Source: Methanosarcina horonobensis HB-1 = JCM 15518 (GTDB lineage: Archaea; Halobacteriota; Methanosarcinia; Methanosarcinales; Methanosarcinaceae). Taken from it: a DNA stretch of 64,000 nt. Shown here in pieces: positions 53,839 through 62,236 of this stretch (position 1 is the first letter of the stretch; the number at the start of each line of letters is the position of its first letter). The notes beneath the pieces are model-generated. The model made no database searches and was not told the origin of the DNA. It was given only the letters and a program-made list of their open reading frames with translations. Location of the stretch: assembly GCF_000970285.1 (NCBI RefSeq), contig NZ_CP009516.1, forward strand, positions 372,001 to 436,000. The letters are read 5' to 3'. A program made the translations under genes and the position numbers.

Positions 53839-54866
53839 TGTTTTATCCCGAAATTATTTCGCGCTAACTATGTTGGTTGCAATCCCTTATCTATCGTGAA
53901 ACTTAACGGGAAAAAGATACGTTGGATCATTGCTCAAAAGTTGAAAGGAGAATCTACCTCGACGATAGCTGAGATCCAGGGGATCTCAGCTCGTCGAGTT
54001 CAGCAGATATATAAAGAATACGTTGACATTGATCAGCTTCCTCAAGTTGGTAATAATCTTGGAAGGCCACGTAAACAGTTATCCTCCGACGATAAGGAGA
54101 TAATTGACCAAACTTACTCAGATTATAAGTTTGGAGCCTGTTATCTTGAAATTCTCATAGAAGGCAAGTATAATCGTAAAATATCTCATAACAGAATCCA
54201 TAACTATCTACTCAGTATGAACCTTGCCAAGGAAAACCGAAAAAAGAAACAGAGAAGAAAATGGTGTAGATACGAACGTGAACATAGTATGTCTGCTGCA
54301 CATATCGATTGGCATGAAAACCCTCTATTAGGGTTGCAAGTCTGTGCCATTCTTGATGATTCATCAAGAATGGTAATTGCAGGAGGAGAGTATGCTCATT
54401 GCAACACGGAAAACACCATTAAAGTGATCGATGAACTTGTCAGAGAGTACTGGGATATATGCCCTTTAAGGGAGCTCATCATGGATCATGGAAGTGAATT
54501 CGGAGCGCACAGGATTAATGAGGATGGTTCATGGGAAAGTGAATTTAAAACGAGAATTAGAGAACTTGGGATTAAACCAATACTTGCAAGGGTCAGACAT
54601 CCTCAAACAAACGGAAAAATAGAGAAATGGTTCGATACATATCAGAGGTTTAGAGGAGAGTTTCAATCGTTCGAGGAATTCGTTCAATTGTATAACCAGA
54701 GACCTCATGGAGCTTTGAAACTTGAACAATTAGAATCACCACAAGATGCATTCTGGAACAGACTCCCAATTGAGGCAAAATTCAGAATAGGAACGAGATT
54801 GTTTGGGCTGTGAAAATATGGACAAAAGGAAAAAAGTTTCAAAGCGAAATTATTTCAGGATAAAAC
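53839..54866 (+). mobile_element. Intact IS481-type insertion sequence with 15-bp target duplication
   Basis: The 1028-bp element starts TGTTTTATCCCGAAATTATT and ends in the inverse of TGTTTTATCCTGAAATAATT. The 15-bp sequence GCATGGCATAGCTTT flanks it on both sides (53824-53838 and 54867-54881). TGT ends and long target duplications are usual for the IS481 family. A decayed copy lies at 21636-22663. Confidence 0.92.
53896..54813 (+). CDS. IS481-type DDE transposase
   Basis: Starting at GTG 53896 the protein has 305 residues, a usual length for the family. It has an N-terminal helix-turn-helix (KGESTSTIAEIQGISARRVQ) and an integrase-type DDE core: the first aspartate in AAHIDWHENP with VCAILDDSSRMVIAGGEYAH, the second in ELIMDHGSEFGAHRINEDG, and the glutamate in RVRHPQTNGKIEKWFDTYQR. 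The frame is open from the interrupted tnpB into this gene, so automated annotation may report one 617-residue fusion; the real start is inside the IS. All catalytic positions look intact. Confidence 0.88.
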   Translation: MKLNGKKIRWIIAQKLKGESTSTIAEIQGISARRVQQIYKEYVDIDQLPQVGNNLGRPRKQLSSDDKEIIDQTYSDYKFGACYLEILIEGKYNRKISHNRIHNYLLSMNLAKENRKKKQRRKWCRYEREHSMSAAHIDWHENPLLGLQVCAILDDSSRMVIAGGEYAHCNTENTIKVIDELVREYWDICPLRELIMDHGSEFGAHRINEDGSWESEFKTRIRELGIKPILARVRHPQTNGKIEKWFDTYQRFRGEFQSFEEFVQLYNQRPHGALKLEQLESPQDAFWNRLPIEAKFRIGTRLFGL

Positions 54867-55118
54867 AGCATGGCATAGCTTTGTAACGAAGCTAGAATAA
54901 TAAGGCTAAATGGTTCGGGAAAACGGTACTAAGGATTGGACAATTTGAGCCTTCTTCTAAACTTTGTAATGTTTGCGGTTATCATAATTCAGAATTGTCA
55001 TTAAAGGATAGAGAATGGATTTGCCCTGATTGCAAGACTCCGCATGATAGGGATATTAATGCTGCAATTAATGTCAAAAAGTTCTCTCTCCTTGAGCAAA
55101 ATCTAATAATTAATTGAC

Positions 55119-55211
55119 ACCTGCGGAACGCAGGGAAGAGCCTGGGGACTTGCTCTCAAAAGAGAGAGGGATGAACCAGGAAGCCTGCTATTTCAATGGC
55201 GGGTAGTTCAC
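55119..55211 (+). ncRNA. TnpB omega-RNA 3' part / right element end
   Basis: After the tnpB stop codon come about 90 nt with three short hairpins: CCTGCGGAACGCAGG (55127-55141), CTCTC/GAGAG around 55152-55168, and CCTGCTATTTCAATGGCGGG (55184-55203), ending TAGTTCAC. TnpB omega-RNAs are made from this place, overlapping the 3' end of the gene, and the guide is the host DNA just outside, here from 55212 onward inside the DRG gene. Confidence 0.65.
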
Positions 55212-56302
55212 TTCTGGATGATTATCGTAAGGATATCTTCATCTTCCATCATATGCTCAAGCCCAACTCTCTGCCCCGGGTGTTTTGCAGATGGACCCCA
55301 GACCTGGGCATAGCGGAACTTCCTGCGGAAATCACGGTGCAGGCGGTCACAGATCTGGCCTATGTTCGTACCACCCATAACTATAAGTGGCTCTTCCATA
55401 TCTGCTGGTTGTCCCTGAGGTTTGAGGTATACTCGAATAAAGCCCAAGCAGTCGTAAATAGCATCTTTGAGAGCCTCGATATTGGTGCCTTTATGGGCTG
55501 AGATAAAAATTGAGTTCGGGTACATTCGCCGGCATTCTTCTATCAACTGAGGATATGCAAGGTCGACTTTGTTGACCACGATCAAAGAGCGGACATAACT
55601 CCGGTTGCCCAGGACAACATCGATAAGCTGGTCTACATTGATATTTTCCCTTATCAGGACATGGGCATTGTGGATTTTGTATTCATCAAGCACAGCTTTG
55701 ATAGTCTCTTCATCAAGGTCAAGCTCGATGGTTGAGTTAATCTCAATTCCACCCCTGTCTTTTCTCCTTATGGTAACGTCAGGGGGTACTTCATCTACCC
55801 GTATTCCAGCCTGATAAAGTTCATCCATAAGCACTTCATAGTGCTTTGGCTGGAAAACATCGAGCAAAAAGATAACCATGTCAGAGTTTCTGATGACTGA
55901 AATTACTTCTTTCCCTCGTCCGCGCCCGGAGGATGCACCTTTTACAAGACCTGGTACATCAAGGAACTGGATTGTTGCGCCTTTGTGTTCAAGCACGCCT
56001 GGCACGACAGTAAGAGTGGTGAATTCGTATGCGGCTACCTCTGATTTTGCGCCCGTAACCTTATTCAGAAGAGTGGATTTCCCTACCGACGGGAAGCCTA
56101 CGAGAGTTACGGTACCGTCTCCCGACTTTTTTACCGAATAACCTTCTCCTCCACCCTTTGAGGAAGCTTTCTTCTCAATTTCGTCCCGCATGCGGGCTAT
56201 TTTGGCTTTCAACCTGCCTATATGGTGAGAAGTTGCCTTATTGTACTGGGTCTTTCGGATTTCGTCTTCTACTTCCTGTATTTGCTCCTGTATGCTGCTC
56301 AT
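55208..56302 (-). CDS. DRG-family (Obg-like) GTPase
   Basis: This 364-residue GTP-binding protein belongs to the DRG/Rbg family, which is conserved in archaea and eukaryotes and is linked to translation. It has an N-terminal helical region (about 1-60), the G1 loop GFPSVGKSTLLN, G3 DVPGLVKGASSGRGRGKEV, G4 NKVD (VVNKVDLAYP), and a C-terminal TGS domain (about 290-364; RVYLKPQGQPADMEEPLIVM). The length is normal. Its stop codon TGA (55210-55208) lies inside the right end of the TnpB element, so the element appears to provide the stop. Confidence 0.92.
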   Translation of the reverse strand: MSSIQEQIQEVEDEIRKTQYNKATSHHIGRLKAKIARMRDEIEKKASSKGGGEGYSVKKSGDGTVTLVGFPSVGKSTLLNKVTGAKSEVAAYEFTTLTVVPGVLEHKGATIQFLDVPGLVKGASSGRGRGKEVISVIRNSDMVIFLLDVFQPKHYEVLMDELYQAGIRVDEVPPDVTIRRKDRGGIEINSTIELDLDEETIKAVLDEYKIHNAHVLIRENINVDQLIDVVLGNRSYVRSLIVVNKVDLAYPQLIEECRRMYPNSIFISAHKGTNIEALKDAIYDCLGFIRVYLKPQGQPADMEEPLIVMGGTNIGQICDRLHRDFRRKFRYAQVWGPSAKHPGQRVGLEHMMEDEDILTIIIQK

Positions 56303-56654
56303 CTGGAACCTGCCGATTTCGGGACTGAAGAAATGATTTTCATATTCCGTGAAAAAGAAACCGCATTCAAACGGTCTCTATAAACCTTTTTTGATCTAAA
56401 ACAGATCCGTTATCTGGATATTTTATCCTGAATAGTTGGATGCAATATATATACCTATGGAATGGCTTTATTTACTGGTTTGGCAATAGTAATAGCATTC
56501 CGGTAAAGATACTCCAGTCTATTTGTATATCTTTATAATTATAATAATATTTAAAGTTTATTGAAAAAAGAGTTCCTGATAAACATTGCAAGCAGGACTT
56601 ATGCGATCGAATTGGGAAGCCAATAGTACAAAATTTTCCCATATGATTGGAGTA
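56303..56654 (-). promoter_or_regulatory. Promoter region of the DRG GTPase gene
   Basis: AT-rich sequence without a gene; TATA-like stretches lie around 56380-56450 on the minus strand. Confidence 0.4.
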
Positions 56655-56697
56655 CTTCTTCCTTGTTTCTGTAGGAAACAGGGAGGGATGAGTTCAC
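56655..56697 (+). repeat. Possible truncated TnpB-element right end
   Basis: The sequence GGAGTACTTC, then a hairpin (TTGTTTC/GGAAACAGG) and GGGATGAGTTCAC, resembles the GGGGACTTG, hairpin, GGGATGA order before the right end at 55211, but the last hairpin is missing. It may be a relic of another element. Confidence 0.35.
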
Positions 56698-56864
56698 TGT
56701 TCCTGACTTTGGGACTCAAGTAAGTAAGTCCCATACATGAAAAATGAATAATTGCTTACTATGCAAACTATGGAATCAAGTATCTGCTGTAAGAACTATT
56801 TGATAGGCAAAGCTCGCTCATAGCAGCAAATGTACTCCAGTTGTCTCCGTTTATTCAATTTGCT
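56698..56864. other. Short gap
   Basis: A small hairpin GGGACT/AGTCCC (56720-56741) is present, otherwise nothing. It could be the end of the small convergent gene's transcript. Confidence 0.3.
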
Positions 56865-57056
56865 TCATTCTGTCGCTTTACTTTCACGACTTTCCGGTGT
56901 AACTGAAAACCAGCGTACGCTTCGAAGTGGAATATGTCTGTTTCTATTGTCGGTTAACTTCATCCACAGAAGATCCAAACCAAATCTAACTTCTGTACAA
57001 TCGAATGACTCATAATAGCCATCGATCCACCTGACATTTACCTTTATACTATCCAT
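56865..57056 (-). CDS. Small conserved-looking protein of unknown function
   Basis: The 63-residue protein reads like a compact beta-rich domain (KVNVRWIDGYYESFDCTEVR, then DLLWMKLTDNRNRHIPLRSV and RWFSVTPES). Its composition is that of a real cytosolic protein and it sits in a row of minus-strand genes with Hsp20. I cannot name a family. Confidence 0.6.
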   Translation of the reverse strand: MDSIKVNVRWIDGYYESFDCTEVRFGLDLLWMKLTDNRNRHIPLRSVRWFSVTPESRESKATE

Positions 57057-57140
57057 ATATTGAGTCTCCTTTATCGCATTCTTTTCTCGATCCTTAGTTC
57101 TCTTTTTTTGGTTTTTTTCTTCTTTTTCGTACTTTTTACC

Positions 57141-57440
57141 TTACTCGATTTTCACATCAACTAATTTTTCTAAGGGCTGTTGATAAGGTACTGTGACTTT
57201 GAGTACGCCGTTCGAATAGTTAGCCACTGCTTTTTCCGGGACTACCGGGCAGTAGATCGGGTAGCTGTCTGTATATTCGACTCCTTCTTTGGTAGCTTTT
57301 ATATAAAAGCCATTTTCGGAGATCTTAAAAGAGATATCTTTCTTTTCAACTCCCGGAAGAACGACTTCAATTTGAAGATTTTCACATTTATCGTCTGGAT
57401 ATGCGCATATAGCCGGCGACAATCTCAAAATATCTGCCAT
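57141..57440 (-). CDS. Small heat shock protein (Hsp20/alpha-crystallin family)
   Basis: This 99-residue protein is an almost bare alpha-crystallin domain: ENLQIEVVLPGVEKKDISFK, ISENGFYIKATKEG and the conserved GVLKVTVP (here NGVLKVTVPYQQPL). The N- and C-terminal extensions are short compared with typical 140-residue Hsp20 proteins. It would act as an ATP-independent holdase. It precedes the small unknown gene on the same strand with an 84-bp gap. Confidence 0.85.
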   Translation of the reverse strand: MADILRLSPAICAYPDDKCENLQIEVVLPGVEKKDISFKISENGFYIKATKEGVEYTDSYPIYCPVVPEKAVANYSNGVLKVTVPYQQPLEKLVDVKIE

Positions 57441-57677
57441 TTATATTACCCCCAAATAACAAACGTAGTTTCATACTTTGTGAGCTAGACCTGATGGGGA
57501 TTATTTTCCTGAGTACAATTCCTGAATCCTGCGAAAAAAATCCCCGAATTTTTTCCACAATATTTTTTATTAATTCAACGAATAAAAGACGGATATATTT
57601 TTGGAAATTAAGTTTCTGAGATAATGTTTATTATAACCGGGGCTTCGTTCCCGGGCAATTTTACTTTCTCTGAAGTG
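57441..57677. promoter_or_regulatory. Promoter region of hsp20
   Basis: No gene is seen. The region 57550-57600 is AT-rich and should hold the minus-strand promoter of the heat shock gene. Confidence 0.4.
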
Positions 57678-57798
57678 TTGACATCCTGCAGGAACTATAT
57701 TACCTGTGGAGTATGGGGAGAGCTTGAAACCTGTCTTTAAAAAAGAAAGAAGTGAACTCGGAAGCTCGTTATATCTTTAGATTTAGCGGGCAGTTCAC
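57678..57798 (+). ncRNA. Orphan TnpB-type omega-RNA / right-end relic
   Basis: The sequence resembles the tnpB 3' region at 55119-55211 in order: CCTGTGGAGTATGGGGAGAG, a small hairpin (TCTTT/AAAGA), AAGTGAACTCGGAAGC and finally GCGGGCAGTTCAC. No tnpB gene precedes it, so it is a solo end. The end overlaps the stop codon of moeA, as in the DRG case. Confidence 0.55.
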
Positions 57799-59741
57799 TC
57801 AAAAGGAATTATCTCTCCTGTTCTCTCATAGACCTGTAGCCCTATCGGGAGCTTTGAAGCGAATTCTGCGGAGTTCAGGACTTGAAGGAACTTTTTGACT
57901 TCAGGAATGTCAAGAACCTCTTTTCTGATGAGGAAGTCATACTCTTCTTCTGCGAATTTTACGAATTTCAGGTCATTATTCTTTTCTGCACAGTTCCTTA
58001 TACCCACTCCGGCATCAGCCTTTCCTGAAAGGACAGCCTCGCAGACTGCAACTTCGGATTTCGCTCCGGAACCGTACCCAGGGACTGATTCAGTCAACTC
58101 TTTTTTGCTGATTCCCTTTTTCTCTGCAAGTTCCTCTATTTTCATCTCAAGAATAGCCCTTGTGCCCGAGCCTCTGTTCCTGTTGATCAGCCGTTTACCG
58201 GGCAGGCTTTCAAGTCCGGAAATTTGGCTGTCCTGCTTTACAAGTAATCCTACTTCCCGCCTGTACCCTTTGATAAGTACGACTCTTGAAAGCCCCATAT
58301 TCTCGATTGTCGGGGTATTGTACAGGATTTCGCCTGGTAGAGTCTCTTTCCGTCCTTCGGAATATCTGGAGGGCATGTTCACGCCTGCGATATCTGCCGT
58401 GCCTGCGGCAATTACACTGAAACCCCCGCTTGAACCGGTGTAAAGGGTTCTGAACCGAAGTCCGGTAAGGTCTTCCAGGACATCAAGTCCGGGGCAGAAC
58501 CCGCCTGCTATGAGCAGATCCGGTTTTTCAACTTCTCCAAAAAGAGTTACTTCCACTGGAGTTCCAGCTTCCATAAACTCTGTCTCAGGTGGGATTTCTA
58601 TAAAGCCGTCGGCTTCGGAAAGAGAGGTTATGGCCCCTGAGCCCCGGTCTGCAGGATAAACCCGTCCCCGAACCAGGCCTACGGGAAGGAGCTGCTGCCT
58701 TCCTTCGGAGCGGAGGGTCGTACTCAGAATTCCTGCTTCCGTTTTTCGGATTCCGACCTCTGCTCCAAGGGACTTTCTCAGGAAAGGTGCCACAAATTCA
58801 TTAAAAATCAATAAGGCAGATGAAGGATTTCCGGGAAGCCCGATAATCGGGACCCCTTTTATCACTCCTATGACAACGGGTTTTCCCGGTTTTATGTTGA
58901 TCCCGTGGGCAAGGGTCTCGCCTGCTTCGTCTATTATCCGGTACATCACATCCCCTGCCCCGGAAGATGTGCTGCCCGAAGTCAGGATCAGGGCACACTC
59001 CGAAACTGCGGTTTCAAGTGCCTTTCTCATCACAATTTCATCATCCATTACGATCCCGTAAAGCAGGGGAAAAGCTCCGCATTCCTGAACTCCTGCATAG
59101 AGAGTGTAAGAATTTGCATCATAGACTTTTCCTCGAGCCAGATTTTCTCCGGGATTGACAAGTTCGTCTCCGGTCGAAATTATCCCGACAGGCAGCCTGA
59201 GTACTGGAACTTCTTTTTTCCCTATGGAAGCGAGAACCCCGATTTCTCTTGTGCCCAGCTTCCTTCCCCTGCGTAGCACTCTTTCTCCTTTCAGAATATC
59301 AGAGCCTGCTTTCATGATATTTTCGCCCTCGGTCACGGGTCTGGAAATGAGTACAGTCCCGTTTTCTTCGGAACTGTACTCGACCATAACCACAGCATCA
59401 GCCCCTTCAGGGACAGGAGCTCCTGTTGCAATCTCCACAGCTTCCCCAGTCGAGACCGTGAATCGGGCGTCCGAACCTGCAGGGATATTTCCAAGTAGCT
59501 TCAGCTTTACAGGCTCCGTTTCACTGCAGGCGTAAGTATCCTCTGCCCGGACTGCATAGCCGTCCATTGTTGCTCTTGGGAAAGAGGGGACATTAATTTC
59601 GGTAACTATCTCCTCTGCAAGGATTTTTCCGTAAGCGTTTTCAAGGGCTGAGCTTTCTTTCTCAGGCCGGACTTGAAGGCTGTTTATTATTCTCCGCGCC
59701 TCCTCCACAGGGACAAGTTCCCGAAATTCTTTGCGTTTCAT
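57795..59741 (-). CDS. moeA: Molybdopterin molybdenumtransferase MoeA fused to a periplasmic-binding-protein-like domain
   Basis: This 648-residue protein inserts molybdate or tungstate into molybdopterin, needed for formylmethanofuran dehydrogenase in methanogens. The MoeA part (about 1-405) shows PRATMDGYAVRAEDT, AVEIATGAPVPEGADAVVMV, ILTSGSTSSGAGDVMYRI, GKPVVIGVIKGVPIIGLPGN and the C-terminal beta domain. The rest (about 410-648) is a binding-protein-like (PBP/LysR-substrate type) domain: LLIAGGFCPGLDVLEDLTGL, INRNRGSGTRAILEMKIEEL, VAVCEAVLSGKADAGVGIRN. This fusion is known in archaea and bacteria. ATG at 59741 is preferred to a TTG 9 nt upstream. The stop codon comes from the adjacent element end. 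Confidence 0.9.
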   Translation of the reverse strand: MKRKEFRELVPVEEARRIINSLQVRPEKESSALENAYGKILAEEIVTEINVPSFPRATMDGYAVRAEDTYACSETEPVKLKLLGNIPAGSDARFTVSTGEAVEIATGAPVPEGADAVVMVEYSSEENGTVLISRPVTEGENIMKAGSDILKGERVLRRGRKLGTREIGVLASIGKKEVPVLRLPVGIISTGDELVNPGENLARGKVYDANSYTLYAGVQECGAFPLLYGIVMDDEIVMRKALETAVSECALILTSGSTSSGAGDVMYRIIDEAGETLAHGINIKPGKPVVIGVIKGVPIIGLPGNPSSALLIFNEFVAPFLRKSLGAEVGIRKTEAGILSTTLRSEGRQQLLPVGLVRGRVYPADRGSGAITSLSEADGFIEIPPETEFMEAGTPVEVTLFGEVEKPDLLIAGGFCPGLDVLEDLTGLRFRTLYTGSSGGFSVIAAGTADIAGVNMPSRYSEGRKETLPGEILYNTPTIENMGLSRVVLIKGYRREVGLLVKQDSQISGLESLPGKRLINRNRGSGTRAILEMKIEELAEKKGISKKELTESVPGYGSGAKSEVAVCEAVLSGKADAGVGIRNCAEKNNDLKFVKFAEEEYDFLIRKEVLDIPEVKKFLQVLNSAEFASKLPIGLQVYERTGEIIPFE

Positions 59742-59973
59742 GAGAATCAAACCTGAAATCTTATCGGTTTTCAGATGGATTTTTCACCTTAATAGCGTTT
59801 TCCGGTGCATATCAATCTGTTCTTGCATTCGTAAACTCTCTTACAGTTGAAATGTGCCGGAACCCGCAGGAAAAAAATATACGGTTTTGATTGGAATGAC
59901 TGGTTCGGAATATCGGAGAAATATAGGTATATAACTAAAACAGGTCTTAACCAAGGTTGAAAAAAGGTTTATG

Positions 59974-59989
59974 GCGGGAGGAGTCCCGC
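59974..59989 (-). terminator. Hairpin between ilvE and moeA
   Basis: A perfect GCGGGA-GGAG-TCCCGC hairpin has T-runs on both sides (CCTTTTTT on the minus strand, T8 on the plus strand), so it can end transcription of ilvE. Confidence 0.55.
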
Positions 59990-60055
59990 AGTTCTTATTT
60001 TTTTTCTTCAGAGTCATGCTTTTTTATTAAGCAAACTCTTGTTACTCAAATTCTT

Positions 60056-60934
60056 TTATTTATAAATAGGGGTGCCCGTACTCCGGGTTATTCTGTCAAA
60101 GGCTTCGACCATCTTCATTGTCAGGGGCCCGGGTTTGCCTGTACCTATGAGTCTTCCGTCAAGTTTGGTAACTGGAGCAGATTCGGCTGCAGTTCCGGTA
60201 ACGAAAATTTCGTCTGCAGTATAAAGATCAAAGAGGCCAAGGTTTGCTTCGATAGCTTTGTATCCCATCTCGTCCAGAAGTTCGATAGCTGTAGCTCTTG
60301 TGATGCCTTTTAAATTGCTTATTGTAAAGGGTGTAAAGACCTTATCGTTTTTGACGATGAAGATATTGTCTCCCGAACCCTCGCACACAAAGCCGTTCTG
60401 GTCAAGGAAGATAGCTTCATCTCCTCCTTTCTCATTGGCTTCTATTTTTGCGAGAATATTGTTCAGGTAGTTCAGGGACTTGATGTTCGGGGAAAGTGCA
60501 TCTGGCGCATTTCTGCGGACACAGACACTGACTCCTGTGAGTCCGACTTCGTAAAGGTCGCCGTACATGGCTCCCCAGCCCTGGGCAATAACGATGATGC
60601 TCGGCTTTTCACACTTGCGGGGGTCAAGCCCGAGATCACCGATTCCTCTTGAGACGATAGGGCGGATGTAAGCATCTTTGAGGTTATTTTTCCGGAGGGT
60701 CTCAAGGATTATCTCGGTCATCTCTTCTTTTGTAACGGGTATGTCCATTGCGATTGCTTTTGCTGAGTCATAAAGCCTGTCGACATGTTCCTTTAACTTG
60801 AAAACACGTCCGTTATATGCTCTTATGCCTTCGAACACACCGTCTCCGTAGAGGAAGCCATGGTCATAGACCGAAACTTTAGCTTCGGCTTTCGGGACAA
60901 ATTTCCCGTCTAAATAAATCAGTAACTCACTCAT
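60056..60934 (-). CDS. ilvE: Branched-chain amino acid aminotransferase
   Basis: This 292-residue PLP enzyme of the class IV (BCAT/D-AAT) fold makes the last step of valine, leucine and isoleucine synthesis. Clear marks are [52 protein letters not shown], the PLP lysine in [26 protein letters not shown] and the late phosphate-binding TGTAAES. The length is normal. The ATG at 60934 is chosen because GGATGAT lies about 10 nt before it; a TTG at 60940 is the other option. Confidence 0.92.
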   Translation of the reverse strand: MSELLIYLDGKFVPKAEAKVSVYDHGFLYGDGVFEGIRAYNGRVFKLKEHVDRLYDSAKAIAMDIPVTKEEMTEIILETLRKNNLKDAYIRPIVSRGIGDLGLDPRKCEKPSIIVIAQGWGAMYGDLYEVGLTGVSVCVRRNAPDALSPNIKSLNYLNNILAKIEANEKGGDEAIFLDQNGFVCEGSGDNIFIVKNDKVFTPFTISNLKGITRATAIELLDEMGYKAIEANLGLFDLYTADEIFVTGTAAESAPVTKLDGRLIGTGKPGPLTMKMVEAFDRITRSTGTPIYK

Positions 60935-61283
60935 TTGCAAATCATCCTTTTCAGTTTTTATTGCCTGTAGGGGTACCTAACCGGAGCTTTCGATCCGGTT
61001 CAATCTTTAATCTACAGGCTAATAGCCCATTTAACTTTTTCACTCTTTAGCAGTAAATACGTTCTATGCGAAGATCTTAAAAGAACTCAGAACTCGAGAA
61101 GAGCTGCCATTCTGAGATTCTTAAGAGACACTCCAAGTAAAGTGGGTAGATACTGAATATATATTACAATTCCGCTTCCACATAAATATTTTAAGATTTT
61201 ATACTACCCGAATTCAGATGTTCATACAAAAGGCTTTTATCTTAGAAGGCGCATTTCGTATTCCGCAGTAGAATAAGCAAATA
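60935..61283. promoter_or_regulatory. Divergent promoter region of ilvE and tRNA-Arg
   Basis: No gene is seen. A palindrome CGGAGCTTTCGATCCG-like stretch lies at 60980-60998. The tRNA promoter lies near 61225-61260. A short AT-rich block at 61150-61200 includes TATATATTACA. Confidence 0.4.
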
Positions 61284-61358
61284 GGGCTCGTGGCTTAGCC
61301 AGGATATAGCGCTGGGCTTCTAACCCAGACGTCGGGGGTTCAAATCCCTTCGAGCCCG
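61284..61358 (+). tRNA. tRNA-Arg (anticodon TCT)
   Basis: The acceptor stem GGGCTCG/CGAGCCC with discriminator G closes a normal cloverleaf. The anticodon stem CTGGG/CCCAG encloses CTTCTAA with anticodon TCT, and the T arm holds GGTTCAAATCC. CCA is not encoded. Confidence 0.94.
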
Positions 61359-61487
61359 CTTTATTCTCCTTGCTCACTTTTTGATTAATTCTGATAACCA
61401 GGTAAACTTTCTTCCTGATATTCCGTACGTTTTACTAAAAAGTCTCATTCTTTATTGAGATTCTCGACGCTTTTAATTTTCTATATT

Positions 61488-62235
61488 TTACACTCCAATA
61501 CTTCGGCGTTTAAACCCTACCATGCCGATTCCAGTAAATACTGCTGACAATAATATCAACCCCAGCAGTGAAGAAATGGACAGCTCATTGATTGGAATAC
61601 TATAATGTGCATAGGCAAATGGAGTAACCTGCAGCACAGACCATCTTACAAGTCCGGCCTCCCAGAACATCTCTATAACAATAAACGAACCCAGTATAAT
61701 CCAGCTTAAGACAGATGACGTGCGGGGTAGCCATCCGTAAAACATTGCGGAAATCCCAATAATTATCCAGACGGGAGGAATTTTGGAAAGGCTCATTATC
61801 AGGGCACGGGACAACAGTGCCGTATCTCCTGAGGCTAGACTCCATCCGAGTCCTGCAGCCATCCCAAGTGCAAAAAGTATAACAATACTTCCCGCAAATG
61901 CCATAATTAAGTAGCTGCCCATCCATTGGGTCCGGCTGACAGGTCTGGCCAGTACCATCTCAGCAAAATGCTCTGTTTCTTCCTTCTTTGCTTAAGGGCA
62001 CAATAGGGCCAAGCCAGGCAGAAGCCAGGGGATTGGCGGAAAGTTCTGTGATGAATTCCTGCCAATCCGGCATTGCTCCTATAAAGGAAAGTTGCCCGGC
62101 AAAAATTAGCAGAGGAAGCAAGACCCAGATGGGCATTACAAGGCGGTCACGTCGAAATAATATACTGAGAATGACCCCTGTACCGGTGAAATTTCCTCCT
62201 TTTACTTTACTTCCTTTTACCTTGCCTTCTTTCAC
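61488..62235 (-). pseudogene. ABC exporter permease with a large internal deletion
   Basis: The start (GTG 62235, overlapping the end of the ATPase gene) encodes the N-terminal part of a large exporter permease: a basic, repeated lead (KVKGSKVKGG), a first membrane segment and PLASAWLGPIVPLS. Near 61985 the sequence jumps, with a frame change, to KEETEHFAEMVLARPVSRTQ and about four further membrane segments ending at 61488. Permeases of this type (tetronasin-exporter like) have about 530 residues; only about 240 are left. The central half is deleted and the two parts are out of frame, so the product cannot work. Confidence 0.78.
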
Positions 62236-62236
62236 C

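Larger units (their letters stand above)
52960..55118 (+). pseudogene. tnpB: TnpB (RNA-guided nuclease family) interrupted by IS481-type element
   Basis: The first 293 codons are a TnpB: the N-terminal MLKAYKYRLKPAKKQETLIN, the bridge and WED-like region, RuvC-I aspartate 184 in GIDVGIKDFAVLS, and RuvC-II glutamate 268 in ITLETLNVKGM. At 53838 the gene is cut by the IS481-type element. After it the reading resumes as AWHSFVTKLE, meets a stop at 54897, and the C-terminal part lies in the +1 frame from 54901: KAKWFGKTVLRIGQFEPSSK, the zinc finger CNVC...CPDC and the last catalytic aspartate in HDRDINAAINV. The insertion plus a one-base shift kill the gene. A naive ORF fuses the TnpB front to the IS transposase. 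Confidence 0.88.
52861..55211 (+). mobile_element. TnpB-only IS200/IS605-type element, interrupted by an IS481-type element
   Basis: The left end carries the hairpin CCCGTCACTTTAGTGGCGGG (52861-52880) and the right end CCTGCTATTTCAATGGCGGG (55184-55203) followed by TAGTTCAC. There is no tnpA. The outer element would be about 1.3 kb without the 1028-bp insertion and its 15-bp duplication. The right end overlaps the stop codon of the convergent DRG GTPase gene. Confidence 0.8.

Noticed and set aside
52960..54813. A single 617-residue TnpB-transposase fusion protein
   Set aside because: The 15-bp target duplication and the inverted repeats show that this is an insertion; the joined frame is accidental.
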